A stretch of 54,267 nt of DNA from Metaruminococcus_A gallistercoris. GTDB taxonomy: Bacteria; Bacillota; Clostridia; Oscillospirales; Ruminococcaceae. The stretch spans positions 1 to 54,267 of the forward strand of contig CAJFNQ010000008.1 in assembly GCA_904394975.1 (NCBI GenBank), read 5' to 3'. Shown here one piece after another: positions 33,663 through 43,423 of this stretch (position 1 is its first letter; every line of letters begins with the position of its first letter). The notes beneath the pieces are model-generated. The model had not been told where the DNA came from. It saw nothing but the letters and a program-made list of their open reading frames with translations, and ran no database searches. Made by a program: the position numbers and the translations under genes.

Positions 33663-33702
33663 AACAAACCGCCCTCTGGTTTTGACCGGAGGGCGGTTTG
33701 TT
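33663..33702 (-). terminator. Terminator after mfd, bidirectional
   Basis: AACAAACCGCCCTC and GAGGGCGGTTTGTT arms with a 12-nt loop, 10 bp past the mfd stop codon. Confidence 0.9.
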
Positions 33703-33711
33703 CAGAACCTT

Positions 33712-36700
33712 TTATTTTTTCTCTTCTTTCTCCTGCGCTTCACTCCAGACGCTGAGCACCTTTCGCATGAGCGCGACCGGTTCATCCTCTTTCATCTTCA
33801 CCGAAAGATACGGCTTTGCGCCCGCGTTGACCATGACACGGCCTTTCAGCCCGCCAATCAGCTGGGAAGCAAGCTGCATATCCAACCGTTCCGGATAAAA
33901 CAGCAGACTGCCGCCCTTCTGACTGATCTCACGAATGCCGAACCGTGAGGCGGTATTGCGCAGCAAAGCCACATCCACAAGCCCTTTGACCGCTTCCGGC
34001 GGCTCACCGAACCGGTCGATGAGCTCATCCAGCACATCGAACGCGTCCTCTTCGGATTTGACCGAAGCAATCTTTCGGTAAACGTCGATCCGCTGGGAAA
34101 GGCTTTCAATATACCGTTCCGGAATATGCGCTTCCACCTGAATATCCACGAGACATTCCTCAGCAGCCATCTGCGGGGCTTCGCCCTTCTGCTCTCTGAT
34201 GGCGTCAGAAAGCAGGCGGAGATACATATCATAACCGACTGCTTCCATATGCCCGTGCTGTTTTGCGCCGAGGATATTTCCCGCCCCGCGGATTTCCAGG
34301 TCCCGCAGCGCGATGCGGAAGCCGGACCCAAACTGGGTAAATTCACGGATGGCGGAAAGCCGTTTGGAGGCAACTTCCGAAAGGACCTTCCCCCGCCGGA
34401 AGGTGAAATAAGCAAACGCGCGGCGGTTGGAACGACCCACCCGTCCGCGGAGCTGATACAGCTGAGAAAGGCCCATATTATCCGCGTCATCGATGATGAG
34501 GGTATTGCAGTTGGCAACATCCACGCCGGTTTCAATAATTGTCGTGCAGACCAGAATGTCGATTTCCTGCTCCATCAACTGCCGCCAGATTTCGGAAAGC
34601 TCATCCTCCGCCATCCGTCCGTGCGCGATTCCGATACGCGCGTCCGGGATCCGCTCTTGAATCCGTGCGGCGCAGCTGCGGATGCTGTCGATCCGGTTGT
34701 GAATGTAATACACCTGCCCGCCCCGGCGCAGCTCCCGGCGGATGGCGTCACAGATCACGCCCATATCCTGCTCAATGACATAAGTCTGAACCGGATGACG
34801 GTCCTGCGGCGGTTCCTCGATGACCGACATATCCCGAATGCCGGACATTGCCATGTTCAGCGTGCGCGGGATCGGGGTCGCCGACAGGGTGAGCATATCC
34901 ACCCCGCGGAACATCTCCTTGAATTTTTCTTTATGGGCAACGCCGAACCGCTGCTCCTCGTCGACAATAGCAAGTCCCAGCGCTTTGAACTCAATGTCCT
35001 TCTGCACCAAGCGATGGGTGCCCACCACAATATCCACCTCGCCGGATTTCATCTTCCGGATGGTTTCCCGCTGCTGCTTGGGCGTGCGGAACCGTGACAG
35101 CAAACCAATGTTGACCGGAAGCCCCTCGAACCGTTTGACAATGCTCTGGTAGTGCTGCCAGGCTAAAATCGTGGTCGGGCAGAGGATGGCGCACTGCATG
35201 CCGTCCTCCACGCACTTGAACGCGGCGCGGAGTGCAACTTCCGTTTTGCCGAAGCCGACGTCGCCGCAGAGCAGGCGGTCCATCGGCACAGGTTTCTGCA
35301 TGTCTTCCTTGATCTCTTCCGCACAGCGAAGCTGATCGTCCGTCTCCTCATAATCGAAGCGGTCTTCAAACTCCCGCTGCCATTCGTCATCTTCCGGGAA
35401 GGCGTGACCTTTTACGTTCATCCGCTCCGCGTACAGCCGGATGAGCTCACCGGCCATATCATCCACCGCTTTTTTGACCCTCGACCGGGTCTTCTGCCAC
35501 TCACCGGAATTCAGGCGGTTGAGTTTGATCTTGCTGTCATCCTTTGGGCCGATGTACTTGGAAACCAGATCAAGCTGGGTGACCGGTACATAGAGGGTAT
35601 CCGCACCGGCATACCGAATCTTGATGTAATCCTTCACGATGCCATGCAGATCCAGCTTGTGGATACCATCGAAAATGCCGATACCGTGGGTGACATGCAC
35701 CACCGGATCGCCCGGTGTGAGATCGGTGAGGGAACGGATCTCCTCACCCTTGCGCTTTTTGGTCCGCTTTTTGGAAACCGCACCCGGTTTCACGCTGGTG
35801 ATGACCGAAAGCTTGATTTCAGGGTACTCAAAGCCGGAAGAGAGCTTGTTTTCCACCACAAAGATCTTGCGGTAGATCACGTCTTTGATATCCTTGCTGT
35901 AATCGGCCGGGAGCCCGTATTTCCGCAGGTCGGACGCAAGGGTCGCGGCGGACTTTGCCGTACCTGCCAGAACAACACAGCAGTAGTTCTGCTCCATGAG
36001 CGAGGTGAGATCATCCGCCAGCAGCTTCAGTTCCCCGCCCCAGGCGGAAGTCTGAACCGCCGTTGCGGAGATCAGGTCCTTCAAACGCAGATCATTCGAC
36101 TGGGCAAAGGTGTCCAGATACACCGAACGCCCCTGCTGAATGGTATCGTTCAGCAGGGAAAAATCCATACAAAAGTTGTCAAAGCCCTTGCACAATTCCC
36201 CTTCTTCCAGAAGGAGTTTGATGTCTTCCCGGTGGGTCGTCAGAAAGCCGCGCGCGCGCTCCTTGACAGCGGTATATTCGCTGACAAAAATCACCGGATC
36301 TTCCAAGTAGTCCAGCAACGTCGCCGGTTTTTCATAAACCACCCCAATGTATTTATCGTAAGAGGACAGCTCCAACCCCGAGCGAATCCGCTCCACATCC
36401 TTCTGAAAACGCAGCCGGGATAGATTGTCTTTTTTAAGATGTTTGATCCGCTCTTCAATCCGGTCGGCCAGTTCCTCCGGCGACTGGGCAAGCACCTCGT
36501 AAGCCGGGGTGACCTGTACTTCTTTAATGGTATCCACCCGGCGCTGGGTATCCAGCTCAAAGACCGAAACGGTGTCGATCTCATCCCCCCAGAACTCCAA
36601 ACGGACCGGAGCGGAGCGGTCGGGCGGGAACAGGTCCACAATCCCGCCGCGCACCGAAAACTGGGAAACGCCGTCCACCTGATCGCGGCGGACGTATCCC

Positions 36701-37176
36701 GCGCGGAGCAGGATGCGCACGACCGCGTCCAGAGCAATCTGCTGCCCCGGCTTGAGCGACACGCTGCGGCAGACCAGTTCCTTTGGCGGGATGGTGTACT
36801 GAAGAAGGGCGTCAATACTGCAGCAGATCACCCTGCATTCCTTGCGTATGATGCGGGAAAGCACATTAAGCCGCTGATGCTCATACTCGTGAGACACCCC
36901 TTCAATGCTGCGGAAGACAAAATCCTTCGCCGGGTAAAGAAGCGCCGCTTCCTCCATCAGCATGGCGTTAATGTCCTCACAAAAGCGCCGCGCAGCCAGT
37001 TCGTCCGCGGTCACGACCAGGCAGGGTCCCCGCTCTTCCGTGACTGCGGCGATCAGGTTTGCTTTGTGCACGGCGGAAAGGCCAACCACCATGACCGGAA
37101 GTGTGCCCTGCTCCAACGCCTGACCGACCCGGATGAACGGATCATACTTTTTTAACAGGCTTGTAAACAGCTTCAT
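33712..37176 (-). CDS. mfd: Transcription-repair coupling factor Mfd
   Basis: Removes RNA polymerase stalled at lesions and recruits UvrA. The 1154-aa protein has the UvrB-like N-terminal module (CRVICCSIDALLQYTIPPKE split around residue 115) and a CarD-like RNAP-interacting domain (LTPGDPVVHVTHGIGIFDG). Then comes the helicase core with Walker A LLCGDVGFGKTEVALRAA, DEEQRFG, TLSATPIPRTLNMA, QLRGRVGRS, and the C-terminal TRCF domain. The ATG at 37176 follows AAAGGAGACAAAACG. Full length. It forms a likely operon glmU-prs-pth-mfd, a gene order also seen in other Firmicutes. Confidence 0.97.
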   Translation of the reverse strand: MKLFTSLLKKYDPFIRVGQALEQGTLPVMVVGLSAVHKANLIAAVTEERGPCLVVTADELAARRFCEDINAMLMEEAALLYPAKDFVFRSIEGVSHEYEHQRLNVLSRIIRKECRVICCSIDALLQYTIPPKELVCRSVSLKPGQQIALDAVVRILLRAGYVRRDQVDGVSQFSVRGGIVDLFPPDRSAPVRLEFWGDEIDTVSVFELDTQRRVDTIKEVQVTPAYEVLAQSPEELADRIEERIKHLKKDNLSRLRFQKDVERIRSGLELSSYDKYIGVVYEKPATLLDYLEDPVIFVSEYTAVKERARGFLTTHREDIKLLLEEGELCKGFDNFCMDFSLLNDTIQQGRSVYLDTFAQSNDLRLKDLISATAVQTSAWGGELKLLADDLTSLMEQNYCCVVLAGTAKSAATLASDLRKYGLPADYSKDIKDVIYRKIFVVENKLSSGFEYPEIKLSVITSVKPGAVSKKRTKKRKGEEIRSLTDLTPGDPVVHVTHGIGIFDGIHKLDLHGIVKDYIKIRYAGADTLYVPVTQLDLVSKYIGPKDDSKIKLNRLNSGEWQKTRSRVKKAVDDMAGELIRLYAERMNVKGHAFPEDDEWQREFEDRFDYEETDDQLRCAEEIKEDMQKPVPMDRLLCGDVGFGKTEVALRAAFKCVEDGMQCAILCPTTILAWQHYQSIVKRFEGLPVNIGLLSRFRTPKQQRETIRKMKSGEVDIVVGTHRLVQKDIEFKALGLAIVDEEQRFGVAHKEKFKEMFRGVDMLTLSATPIPRTLNMAMSGIRDMSVIEEPPQDRHPVQTYVIEQDMGVICDAIRRELRRGGQVYYIHNRIDSIRSCAARIQERIPDARIGIAHGRMAEDELSEIWRQLMEQEIDILVCTTIIETGVDVANCNTLIIDDADNMGLSQLYQLRGRVGRSNRRAFAYFTFRRGKVLSEVASKRLSAIREFTQFGSGFRIALRDLEIRGAGNILGAKQHGHMEAVGYDMYLRLLSDAIREQKGEAPQMAAEECLVDIQVEAHIPERYIESLSQRIDVYRKIASVKSEEDAFDVLDELIDRFGEPPEAVKGLVDVALLRNTASRFGIREISQKGGSLLFYPERLDMQLASQLIGGLKGRVMVNAGAKPYLSVKMKEDEPVALMRKVLSVWSEAQEKEEKK

Positions 37177-37213
37177 CGTTTTGTCTCCTTTCTTCCGGTT
37201 TTCCAAACATATT

Positions 37214-37828
37214 TCATTTACTGAACCGGTTCATCGCTTCATCCAGCTTGCCTTCTGCGATCAGCGAAACGATCTCCGGGCATTTGTCGTAACTTTGCTG
37301 CATCTTCTCGGCGTCCTCTCTGGGAAAGGTTCCCAGCACCCAGTCAGCCAGATCATAATCCGGGCGGGGTTTGGCGCCGACACCCAGTTTCACGCGCGGA
37401 AAATTTTCCGAATCCAGATGCTCAATGATGCTTTTGATCCCGTTGTGCCCGCCGGCGCTTCCTTTTCGGCGGATACGCAGTTTTCCCGGCGGCAGGGAGA
37501 TATCATCAAACAACACGATGACCCGTTCCGGCGGGATTTTATAAAACCGTGCCGCTTCGCCAACTGCCTCACCGCTCAGATTCATAAAGGTCTGCGGCTT
37601 CATGAACAGGCAGCGCTTACCGGAAAGCGTTCCGTCGGTCACCAGCGCTTTGAATTTATTGCGGCCAAGTGTCAGGCCGTTTTGTTCCAGCACCGCGTCC
37701 AGCGCATGAAAGCCCGCGTTGTGACGGGTTTTCTCATATTTCGCGCCGGGATTGCCCAATCCGACAATCAGGTATTCGATTTTCCCCTGCTGATGGGAAA
37801 TTTGGGCGAACAGGTCAAAAATACTCAT
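37214..37828 (-). CDS. pth: Peptidyl-tRNA hydrolase
   Basis: Recycles peptidyl-tRNA dropped from ribosomes. The 204-aa protein has YLIVGLGNPGAKYEKTRHNAGF with the catalytic His in TRHNAGF, the FMKPQTFMNLSGEAV motif and VLFDDISLPPGKLRIRRKGSAGGHNG (split motif around residues 110-135). The N-terminus carries about 16 extra residues (MSIFDLFAQISHQQGK) compared with most Pth. The SD TTCAGGAGGATTT before the ATG at 37828 supports the extended start. Confidence 0.95.
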   Translation of the reverse strand: MSIFDLFAQISHQQGKIEYLIVGLGNPGAKYEKTRHNAGFHALDAVLEQNGLTLGRNKFKALVTDGTLSGKRCLFMKPQTFMNLSGEAVGEAARFYKIPPERVIVLFDDISLPPGKLRIRRKGSAGGHNGIKSIIEHLDSENFPRVKLGVGAKPRPDYDLADWVLGTFPREDAEKMQQSYDKCPEIVSLIAEGKLDEAMNRFSK

Positions 37829-37932
37829 AAATCCTCCTGAAATGATTCCAAACCCAGCAAAACCCGCAAACGAAAGAACAGGGCCTTTCGTTTGCAGGCT
37901 GCATTTCATTTTATGTAGACTGATTCCAAAAA

Positions 37933-38892
37933 TCAGACAAACAGCGGCGATACCGGTTTATCCAGATAAATGCGCTCGATTGCCTCCGCGAAAACAGGCG
38001 CCACCGGAAGCTGTTTGATCTTATCCAGACGTTTTTCCTCCGGCAGTTCAATGGTATCCAAAAACACCAGTTCCTTGATAGGACTTTCCGCGATCCGCTC
38101 AACAGCCGGACCGGACAGCACGCCATGGGTGGCGCAAGCGTAAACCTCTTTCGCGCCGCCTTTTTCGATCATGGCTTTCGCAGCATTGCAGAGGGTTCCC
38201 GCGGTGTCGATCATATCGTCCACCAAAATGATCCGTTTATCCCGTACATCGCCGATGATGTTCATCACTTCCGAAACATTCGCACGCTGACGGCGTTTGT
38301 CCACAATGGCAAGCGGAGCGTCGAACCGGGTGGCAAAATTCCGTGCACGGGTGACCGAACCCAAGTCCGGGGAAACCACCACAATGTCGTCTTTCTCCCC
38401 TTTGAACTTCTCATTATAATAAGGCAGAAGGATCGGCACACCGAGCAGATGATCCACCGGGATGTCAAAGAAGCCCTGGATCTGTGCCGCATGCAGGTCC
38501 ATGGTCAGAACGCGGTCCGCACCGGCAGTTGTGATGAGATCCGCAACGAGTTTTGCGGAGATCGGGTCACGCGCCTTTGCCTTGCGGTCCTGTCTGGCAT
38601 AGCCGAAATAAGGGATCACCGCGGTAATCCGTCCGGCGGAAGCCCGCTTAAACGCATCGATCATGAGCAGAAGCTCCATCAGGTTCCGGTTGACCGGAGA
38701 ACTGGTCGACTGAACCACAAACACGTCCGATCCACGGACCGATTCATGGATTGAGACTGAAATCTCGCCGTCACTGAACATTCCAACATCCGAACGCCCG
38801 ACCGGAAGCCCGAGCTCTCTTGCGATTTCACGCGCTACACGCGGGTTTGAATTTGCAGCAAAAATTTTAATATCCTTACCGTGTAAATTCAT
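37933..38892 (-). CDS. prs: Ribose-phosphate pyrophosphokinase
   Basis: Makes PRPP from ribose 5-phosphate and ATP. The 319-aa class I enzyme shows FSDGEISVSI, the ATP-site stretch YFGYARQDRKAK, MDLHAAQIQGFF, SPDLGSVTRA and the PRPP-binding loop LVDDMIDTAGTL. The ATG at 38892 has CAGGGGAGTGCAAA upstream. It lies 41 bp downstream of glmU on the same strand, as in B. subtilis (gcaD-prs). Confidence 0.97.
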   Translation of the reverse strand: MNLHGKDIKIFAANSNPRVAREIARELGLPVGRSDVGMFSDGEISVSIHESVRGSDVFVVQSTSSPVNRNLMELLLMIDAFKRASAGRITAVIPYFGYARQDRKAKARDPISAKLVADLITTAGADRVLTMDLHAAQIQGFFDIPVDHLLGVPILLPYYNEKFKGEKDDIVVVSPDLGSVTRARNFATRFDAPLAIVDKRRQRANVSEVMNIIGDVRDKRIILVDDMIDTAGTLCNAAKAMIEKGGAKEVYACATHGVLSGPAVERIAESPIKELVFLDTIELPEEKRLDKIKQLPVAPVFAEAIERIYLDKPVSPLFV

Positions 38893-38933
38893 TTTGCACT
38901 CCCCTGTATCGTTTCATGCGGCCACTGCCGTTT

Positions 38934-40328
38934 TTATTTCTTAATCCGATCTTTCAGCTTTTTGTAAGCATAGCCTTCGATGATCGCTGTCTTGCCCCGC
39001 TCAACCGCCAAAGCGCCGTCCGGAACATCTTTCGTAATGGTAGAACCAGCCCCGGTGTATGCCGTGTTGCCGATTTTCACCGGTGCAACCAGATTGGTAT
39101 TGCATCCGATAAACGCGTTATCGCCAATCACAGTACGGTGCTTTTTCGCACCGTCATAGTTGACCGTTACAACGCCACATCCGAAGTTTACATTGCTGCC
39201 GACATCGCTGTCGCCGACATAGGTCAAATGAGCAACAGCCGTTTTCTCACCAATTGTAGAATTTTTCACTTCCACAAAATCCCCGATCTTCACGCCGGAC
39301 AGGATCTCGCTGTTCGGGCGGATATGCACAAACGGCCCCATCTTCACATGGTCGTGGATGACGCAGTCGTATGCCTGAACGGAATTAAGAACGGTCTCAT
39401 CGCCCACTCTGGCGTTCTCCAGCAGTGTATTGGGGCCGATTTCACATCCGGCACCCACCTGTGTGCTGCCACGCAGAATACTGCCCGGCAGAATAACGCT
39501 TCCAGGACCAATGGTAACGTCCGGCCCAATCAGAACACCGTCAGTCGAAACAAAGCCCACACCGTTCGCAAGGTGTTTTTCAAGGATCCGCTCCGCCGCA
39601 ATGCGGTTAAGCTGTAAAAGCCCTTTACGGTCATTCGCGCCCAAACACACATCGGCGTCCGCCGCCAGATATGCTCCCGCACGCTTTCCTTTATTCAAAA
39701 GGAGCGCGACTGTATCGGTAATGTAATATTCACCCTGAACATTGTTGTTTGTGAGTTCTCCCAGCACTTCCAGAAGGTCAGCCGTCTTGAACCAGTACAT
39801 ACCGGAATTGACTTCCTGTATCCTCCGCTGCTCTTCGGTCGCGTCCTTCTGTTCCACAATGCCGGAGATTCCATCTTCACTGCGCAGGATCCGCCCGTAA
39901 CCGGTTGGGTCCTTTAACTGCGCGGTGACCACAGTAACACTATTTTCATGTTCGCAATGATACGCATAAGCGGCGTCAATGGTCTCACCGTCAATAAACG
40001 GGGCATCGCCGCAAAGGAGCAGCATATCCGAATCCGGATGTTCCTTTAAAAAACGTTCCGCCATCATGACCGCGTGCCCGGTGCCTTTTCGTTCTGTCTG
40101 GAGTACAACCGGGTACCGTTCCCCATATTTTTTCTGCAGATAATCTTCCAGCTGCTCATGCTCATAACCCGCAACGACACAGACCCCTTGCAGAGACGCC
40201 TGCTCACAGGCAGAAAGAACCCATGAAAGCATGGGTTTAAACAGCACTTCACAAAGCACCTTTGGTTTTTTCGACATCATTCGCTTGCCTTCTCCAGCCG
40301 CGAGGACGACTGCTATCTTTTCACGCAA
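38934..40328 (-). CDS. glmU: Bifunctional GlmU (UDP-GlcNAc synthesis)
   Basis: Acetylates glucosamine-1-phosphate and transfers UMP to give UDP-GlcNAc for cell walls. The 464-aa protein has the nucleotidyltransferase signature VVLAAGEGKRMMSKKPKVL (uridyl domain, residues 8-26), CGDAPF and NSGMYWF. From about residue 255 there is the left-handed beta-helix of hexapeptide repeats with the acetyltransferase active-site region (YVGDSDVGSNVNFGCGVVTVNYDG split). The start is a TTG at 40328, with AAAGGGGTGGG six bases upstream. No ATG in frame nearby has an SD. First gene of glmU-prs-pth-mfd. Confidence 0.95.
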   Translation of the reverse strand: MREKIAVVLAAGEGKRMMSKKPKVLCEVLFKPMLSWVLSACEQASLQGVCVVAGYEHEQLEDYLQKKYGERYPVVLQTERKGTGHAVMMAERFLKEHPDSDMLLLCGDAPFIDGETIDAAYAYHCEHENSVTVVTAQLKDPTGYGRILRSEDGISGIVEQKDATEEQRRIQEVNSGMYWFKTADLLEVLGELTNNNVQGEYYITDTVALLLNKGKRAGAYLAADADVCLGANDRKGLLQLNRIAAERILEKHLANGVGFVSTDGVLIGPDVTIGPGSVILPGSILRGSTQVGAGCEIGPNTLLENARVGDETVLNSVQAYDCVIHDHVKMGPFVHIRPNSEILSGVKIGDFVEVKNSTIGEKTAVAHLTYVGDSDVGSNVNFGCGVVTVNYDGAKKHRTVIGDNAFIGCNTNLVAPVKIGNTAYTGAGSTITKDVPDGALAVERGKTAIIEGYAYKKLKDRIKK

Positions 40329-40515
40329 AGCGAACCCACCCCTTTTAAAATAAAATGCAGTTTCATTTTATGTAAATCACATGAAAAACTGTACTTATTA
40401 TCTCAATTTCCGGGGGGTTTTGCAAGCCTAATTTGTGAAACTCTATGAAATCAACGGTTTTGCCCTTCTTTTCCAAATTTTTTTTGATAAATATATAGAA
40501 AAAGTTTTGAAATTT

Positions 40516-40524
40516 TGTTATAAT
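40516..40524 (+). promoter_or_regulatory. Extended -10 promoter of ppdK
   Basis: TGTTATAAT at 40516-40524. The upstream region is A/T-rich (TTTTTTGATAAATATATAG) without a clear -35. The leader is about 115 nt. Confidence 0.65.
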
Positions 40525-40572
40525 GTGAAACGAGCCCAACAAGTAGGGACATTACAAACATTTCCGGACTTC

Positions 40573-40600
40573 GCCTGCAAAATTTTTTGTTTTTGCGGGC
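40573..40600 (+). promoter_or_regulatory. Leader hairpin of ppdK
   Basis: GCCTGCAAAA and TTTTGCGGGC arms with an 8-nt loop sit 30 bp before the SD. No long T run follows, so it is more likely an mRNA-stabilising stem than a terminator. Confidence 0.45.
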
Positions 40601-40645
40601 TTGCTTCGTGAGATTTTGTAAAAAAAATTTGGAGGTAGATTGCAA

Positions 40646-43273
40646 GTGAGCAAAAAGTACGTGTACCTTTTTTCCGAAGGCAACGGAAAAATGAGAGAAT
40701 TGCTCGGCGGTAAAGGTGCGAACCTGGCTGAAATGACCAACCTTGGTCTTCCGGTTCCGCAGGGCTTTACCATTTCCACTGAAGCGTGCACCCAGTATTA
40801 TGAGGACGGCAGAAAAATCAACGATGAGATCCAGGCTCAGATCATGGAATACATCGGCAAAATGGAAGAGATCGTCGGCAAAAAATTCGGCGACCTTGAA
40901 AACCCGCTCCTCGTTTCCGTTCGTTCGGGCGCAAGAGCTTCCATGCCTGGTATGATGGACACCATCCTCAACCTCGGTCTGAACGAAGAGGTTGTTGAGG
41001 TCATGGCGAAAAAATCCGGCAATCCGCGCTGGGCATATGACTGCTACAGAAGATTTATTCAGATGTACTCCGACGTTGTTATGGAAGTCGGCAAAAAGTA
41101 CTTTGAAGAGCTCATCGACAAGATGAAAGCAGAAAAAGGTGTCACTCAGGATACCGAACTGACTGCTGAAGACCTGAAAGAACTTGCAAATCAGTTTAAA
41201 GCAGAATACAAAGCAAAAATCGGCGAAGACTTCCCGTCTGATCCGAAAGAACAGCTCATGGGCGCAATCAAAGCTGTTTTCCGTTCTTGGGACAACCCGC
41301 GTGCAAACGTTTACAGAAGAATGAACGACATTCCGTACTCCTGGGGTACCGCTGTTAACGTTCAGATGATGGCGTTTGGTAACATGGGCGAGACTTCCGG
41401 TACTGGTGTTGCGTTCACCAGAAACCCTGCAACCGGTGAGAAGAAACTCTTCGGTGAGTTCCTTATGAACGCTCAGGGCGAAGACGTTGTTGCTGGTGTC
41501 CGCACCCCGCAGACCATCGATCAGCTCGCTGAGGTTATGCCGGAATGCTACAACCAGTTTGTTGACATCTGCCACACTCTGGAAAACCATTACAGAGACA
41601 TGCAGGATATGGAGTTCACCATTGAGGACAAGAAGCTCTACATGCTGCAGACCCGTAACGGTAAGAGAACCGCTGCTGCTGCTCTGAAGATCGCTTGTGA
41701 CCTTGTTGACGAGGGCATGATCTCTGAAAAAGAAGCTGTTGCGATGATCGATCCGAGAACTCTTGACTCTCTGCTTCACCCGCAGTTTGACGCTGCTGCT
41801 CTGAAGAAAGCTACTCCGGTTGCTACCGCTCTGGCTGCTTCTCCGGGTGCTGCTTGCGGCCGTATCGTCTTCACTGCTGACGATGCAAAAGAGTGGGCTG
41901 AGAAAGGCGAAAAAGTTGTTCTCGTTCGTCTGGAAACCTCTCCGGAAGACATTGAAGGTATGGTTGCCGCTCAGGGCATCCTGACCGTTCGCGGTGGTAT
42001 GACCTCTCACGCTGCTGTTGTTGCTCGTGGTATGGGTACCTGCTGTGTATCTGGTTGCGGCGAAATCAAAATGGACGAAGCGAACAAGAAATTTGAGCTT
42101 GCTGGCAAAGTTTACAACGAAGGCGATTATATCTCCCTCGACGGTTCTACCGGTAACATCTACGGCGAAGCAATCCCGACCGTTGAAGCTTCCATTTCCG
42201 GCGAATTCGGCCGCATTATGGACTGGGCAGATAAATACCGCACCCTGAAAGTAAGAACCAACGCTGACAATCCGCGTGATGCGAAACAGGCGAAGAAATT
42301 CGGTGCAGAAGGTATCGGCCTCTGCCGTACTGAGCATATGTTCTTTGAGGCAGACCGTATTCCGGCTATCCGTGAAATGATCTGCTCTGACACTGTTGAA
42401 GGCCGCGAGAAAGCTCTTGCGAAACTCGAGCCGATGCAGCAGGGTGACTTTGAAGCGATGTATGAGGCTATGGAAGGTGCACCGATCACCATTCGTTTCC
42501 TGGATCCGCCGCTTCATGAGTTCGTTCCGACCGAAGAAGCCGATATTGAACTGCTTGCGAAAGACACCGGCAAAACCGTTGCTGACGTTAAAGCAATCAT
42601 CGCTTCTCTGCATGAGTTCAACCCGATGATGGGTCACCGTGGCTGCCGTCTGGCTGTTACATATCCGGAAATCGCTGTTATGCAGACCAAAGCTGTTATC
42701 AAAGCTGCTTTGAATGTTCAGGCGAAACATCCGGATTGGACCATCGTTCCGGAAATCATGATTCCGCTGGTTGGCGAAGCCAAAGAGCTCGCTTACGTAA
42801 AAGGCGTTGTTGTTGAGACCGCTGACGCTGTTCTGAAAGCAGCTGGTTCCGACATGCATTATAAAGTTGGTACCATGATCGAGATTCCTCGTGCTGCTCT
42901 GACTGCAGACGAAATCGCAAAAGAGGCTGAGTTCTTCAGCTTTGGTACAAACGACCTGACTCAGATGACCTTCGGCTTCAGCCGTGACGACGCTGGTAAA
43001 TTCCTCGGCGCGTACTATGACAAGAAGATCTATGAGAACGATCCGTTTGCTAAACTGGATCAGGTTGGCGTTGGCAAGCTCATTAAAATGGCTGCTGACC
43101 TCGGCAAACAGACCCGCCCGGATATCAAACTCGGTATCTGCGGTGAGCACGGTGGCGATCCGTCCTCCGTTGAGTTCTGCCACAACGCTGGTTTGACCTA
43201 CGTTTCCTGTTCTCCGTTCCGTGTTCCGATCGCTCGTCTGGCTGCTGCTCAGGCTGCAATCAAAGCTGAATAA
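40646..43273 (+). CDS. ppdK: Pyruvate, phosphate dikinase
   Basis: Interconverts PEP, AMP and PPi with pyruvate, ATP and Pi; in anaerobes it often runs toward pyruvate with energy gain. The 875-aa protein has the nucleotide-binding domain (GGKGANLAEMTNLGLPVP), the swivelling His domain with GGMTSHAAVVARGMG (catalytic His) and the PEP domain (GIGLCRTEHMFF, FGTNDLTQMTFGFSRDD, CGEHGGDPSSV with the catalytic Cys). The start is a GTG at 40646: GGAGGT lies 9 nt upstream, while the TTG at 40640 is too close to the SD. Codon use is very biased, indicating high expression; this creates a spurious 910-aa antisense frame. Confidence 0.97.
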   Translation: MSKKYVYLFSEGNGKMRELLGGKGANLAEMTNLGLPVPQGFTISTEACTQYYEDGRKINDEIQAQIMEYIGKMEEIVGKKFGDLENPLLVSVRSGARASMPGMMDTILNLGLNEEVVEVMAKKSGNPRWAYDCYRRFIQMYSDVVMEVGKKYFEELIDKMKAEKGVTQDTELTAEDLKELANQFKAEYKAKIGEDFPSDPKEQLMGAIKAVFRSWDNPRANVYRRMNDIPYSWGTAVNVQMMAFGNMGETSGTGVAFTRNPATGEKKLFGEFLMNAQGEDVVAGVRTPQTIDQLAEVMPECYNQFVDICHTLENHYRDMQDMEFTIEDKKLYMLQTRNGKRTAAAALKIACDLVDEGMISEKEAVAMIDPRTLDSLLHPQFDAAALKKATPVATALAASPGAACGRIVFTADDAKEWAEKGEKVVLVRLETSPEDIEGMVAAQGILTVRGGMTSHAAVVARGMGTCCVSGCGEIKMDEANKKFELAGKVYNEGDYISLDGSTGNIYGEAIPTVEASISGEFGRIMDWADKYRTLKVRTNADNPRDAKQAKKFGAEGIGLCRTEHMFFEADRIPAIREMICSDTVEGREKALAKLEPMQQGDFEAMYEAMEGAPITIRFLDPPLHEFVPTEEADIELLAKDTGKTVADVKAIIASLHEFNPMMGHRGCRLAVTYPEIAVMQTKAVIKAALNVQAKHPDWTIVPEIMIPLVGEAKELAYVKGVVVETADAVLKAAGSDMHYKVGTMIEIPRAALTADEIAKEAEFFSFGTNDLTQMTFGFSRDDAGKFLGAYYDKKIYENDPFAKLDQVGVGKLIKMAADLGKQTRPDIKLGICGEHGGDPSSVEFCHNAGLTYVSCSPFRVPIARLAAAQAAIKAE

Positions 43274-43287
43274 GAGAATTGTTTTAA

Positions 43288-43319
43288 AAAGGCTGTCCGC
43301 TATTTGGCGGACAGCCTTT
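43288..43319 (+). terminator. ppdK terminator
   Basis: AAAGGCTGTCCGC and GCGGACAGCCTTT arms followed by CCTTTT, 15 bp after the stop. Confidence 0.92.
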
Positions 43320-43366
43320 CCTTTTATAGCAACCTATGAAGCGAAAATCATAACATTCAGCAAAAG

Positions 43367-43403
43367 AAAAAACAACTGCCTGCAAATACAGGCAGTTGTT
43401 TTT
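43367..43403 (-). terminator. Terminator after yfcE, bidirectional
   Basis: AAAAACAACTGCCTG and CAGGCAGTTGTTTTT arms, 21 bp past the phosphodiesterase stop on the minus strand. Confidence 0.9.
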
Positions 43404-43423
43404 ATTTTACGACTATCACAACA

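Noticed and set aside
40451..43183. 910-aa open frame antisense to ppdK
   Set aside because: It mirrors the strongly biased codon use of ppdK (few codons whose complements are stops), has no SD and no recognisable motif.
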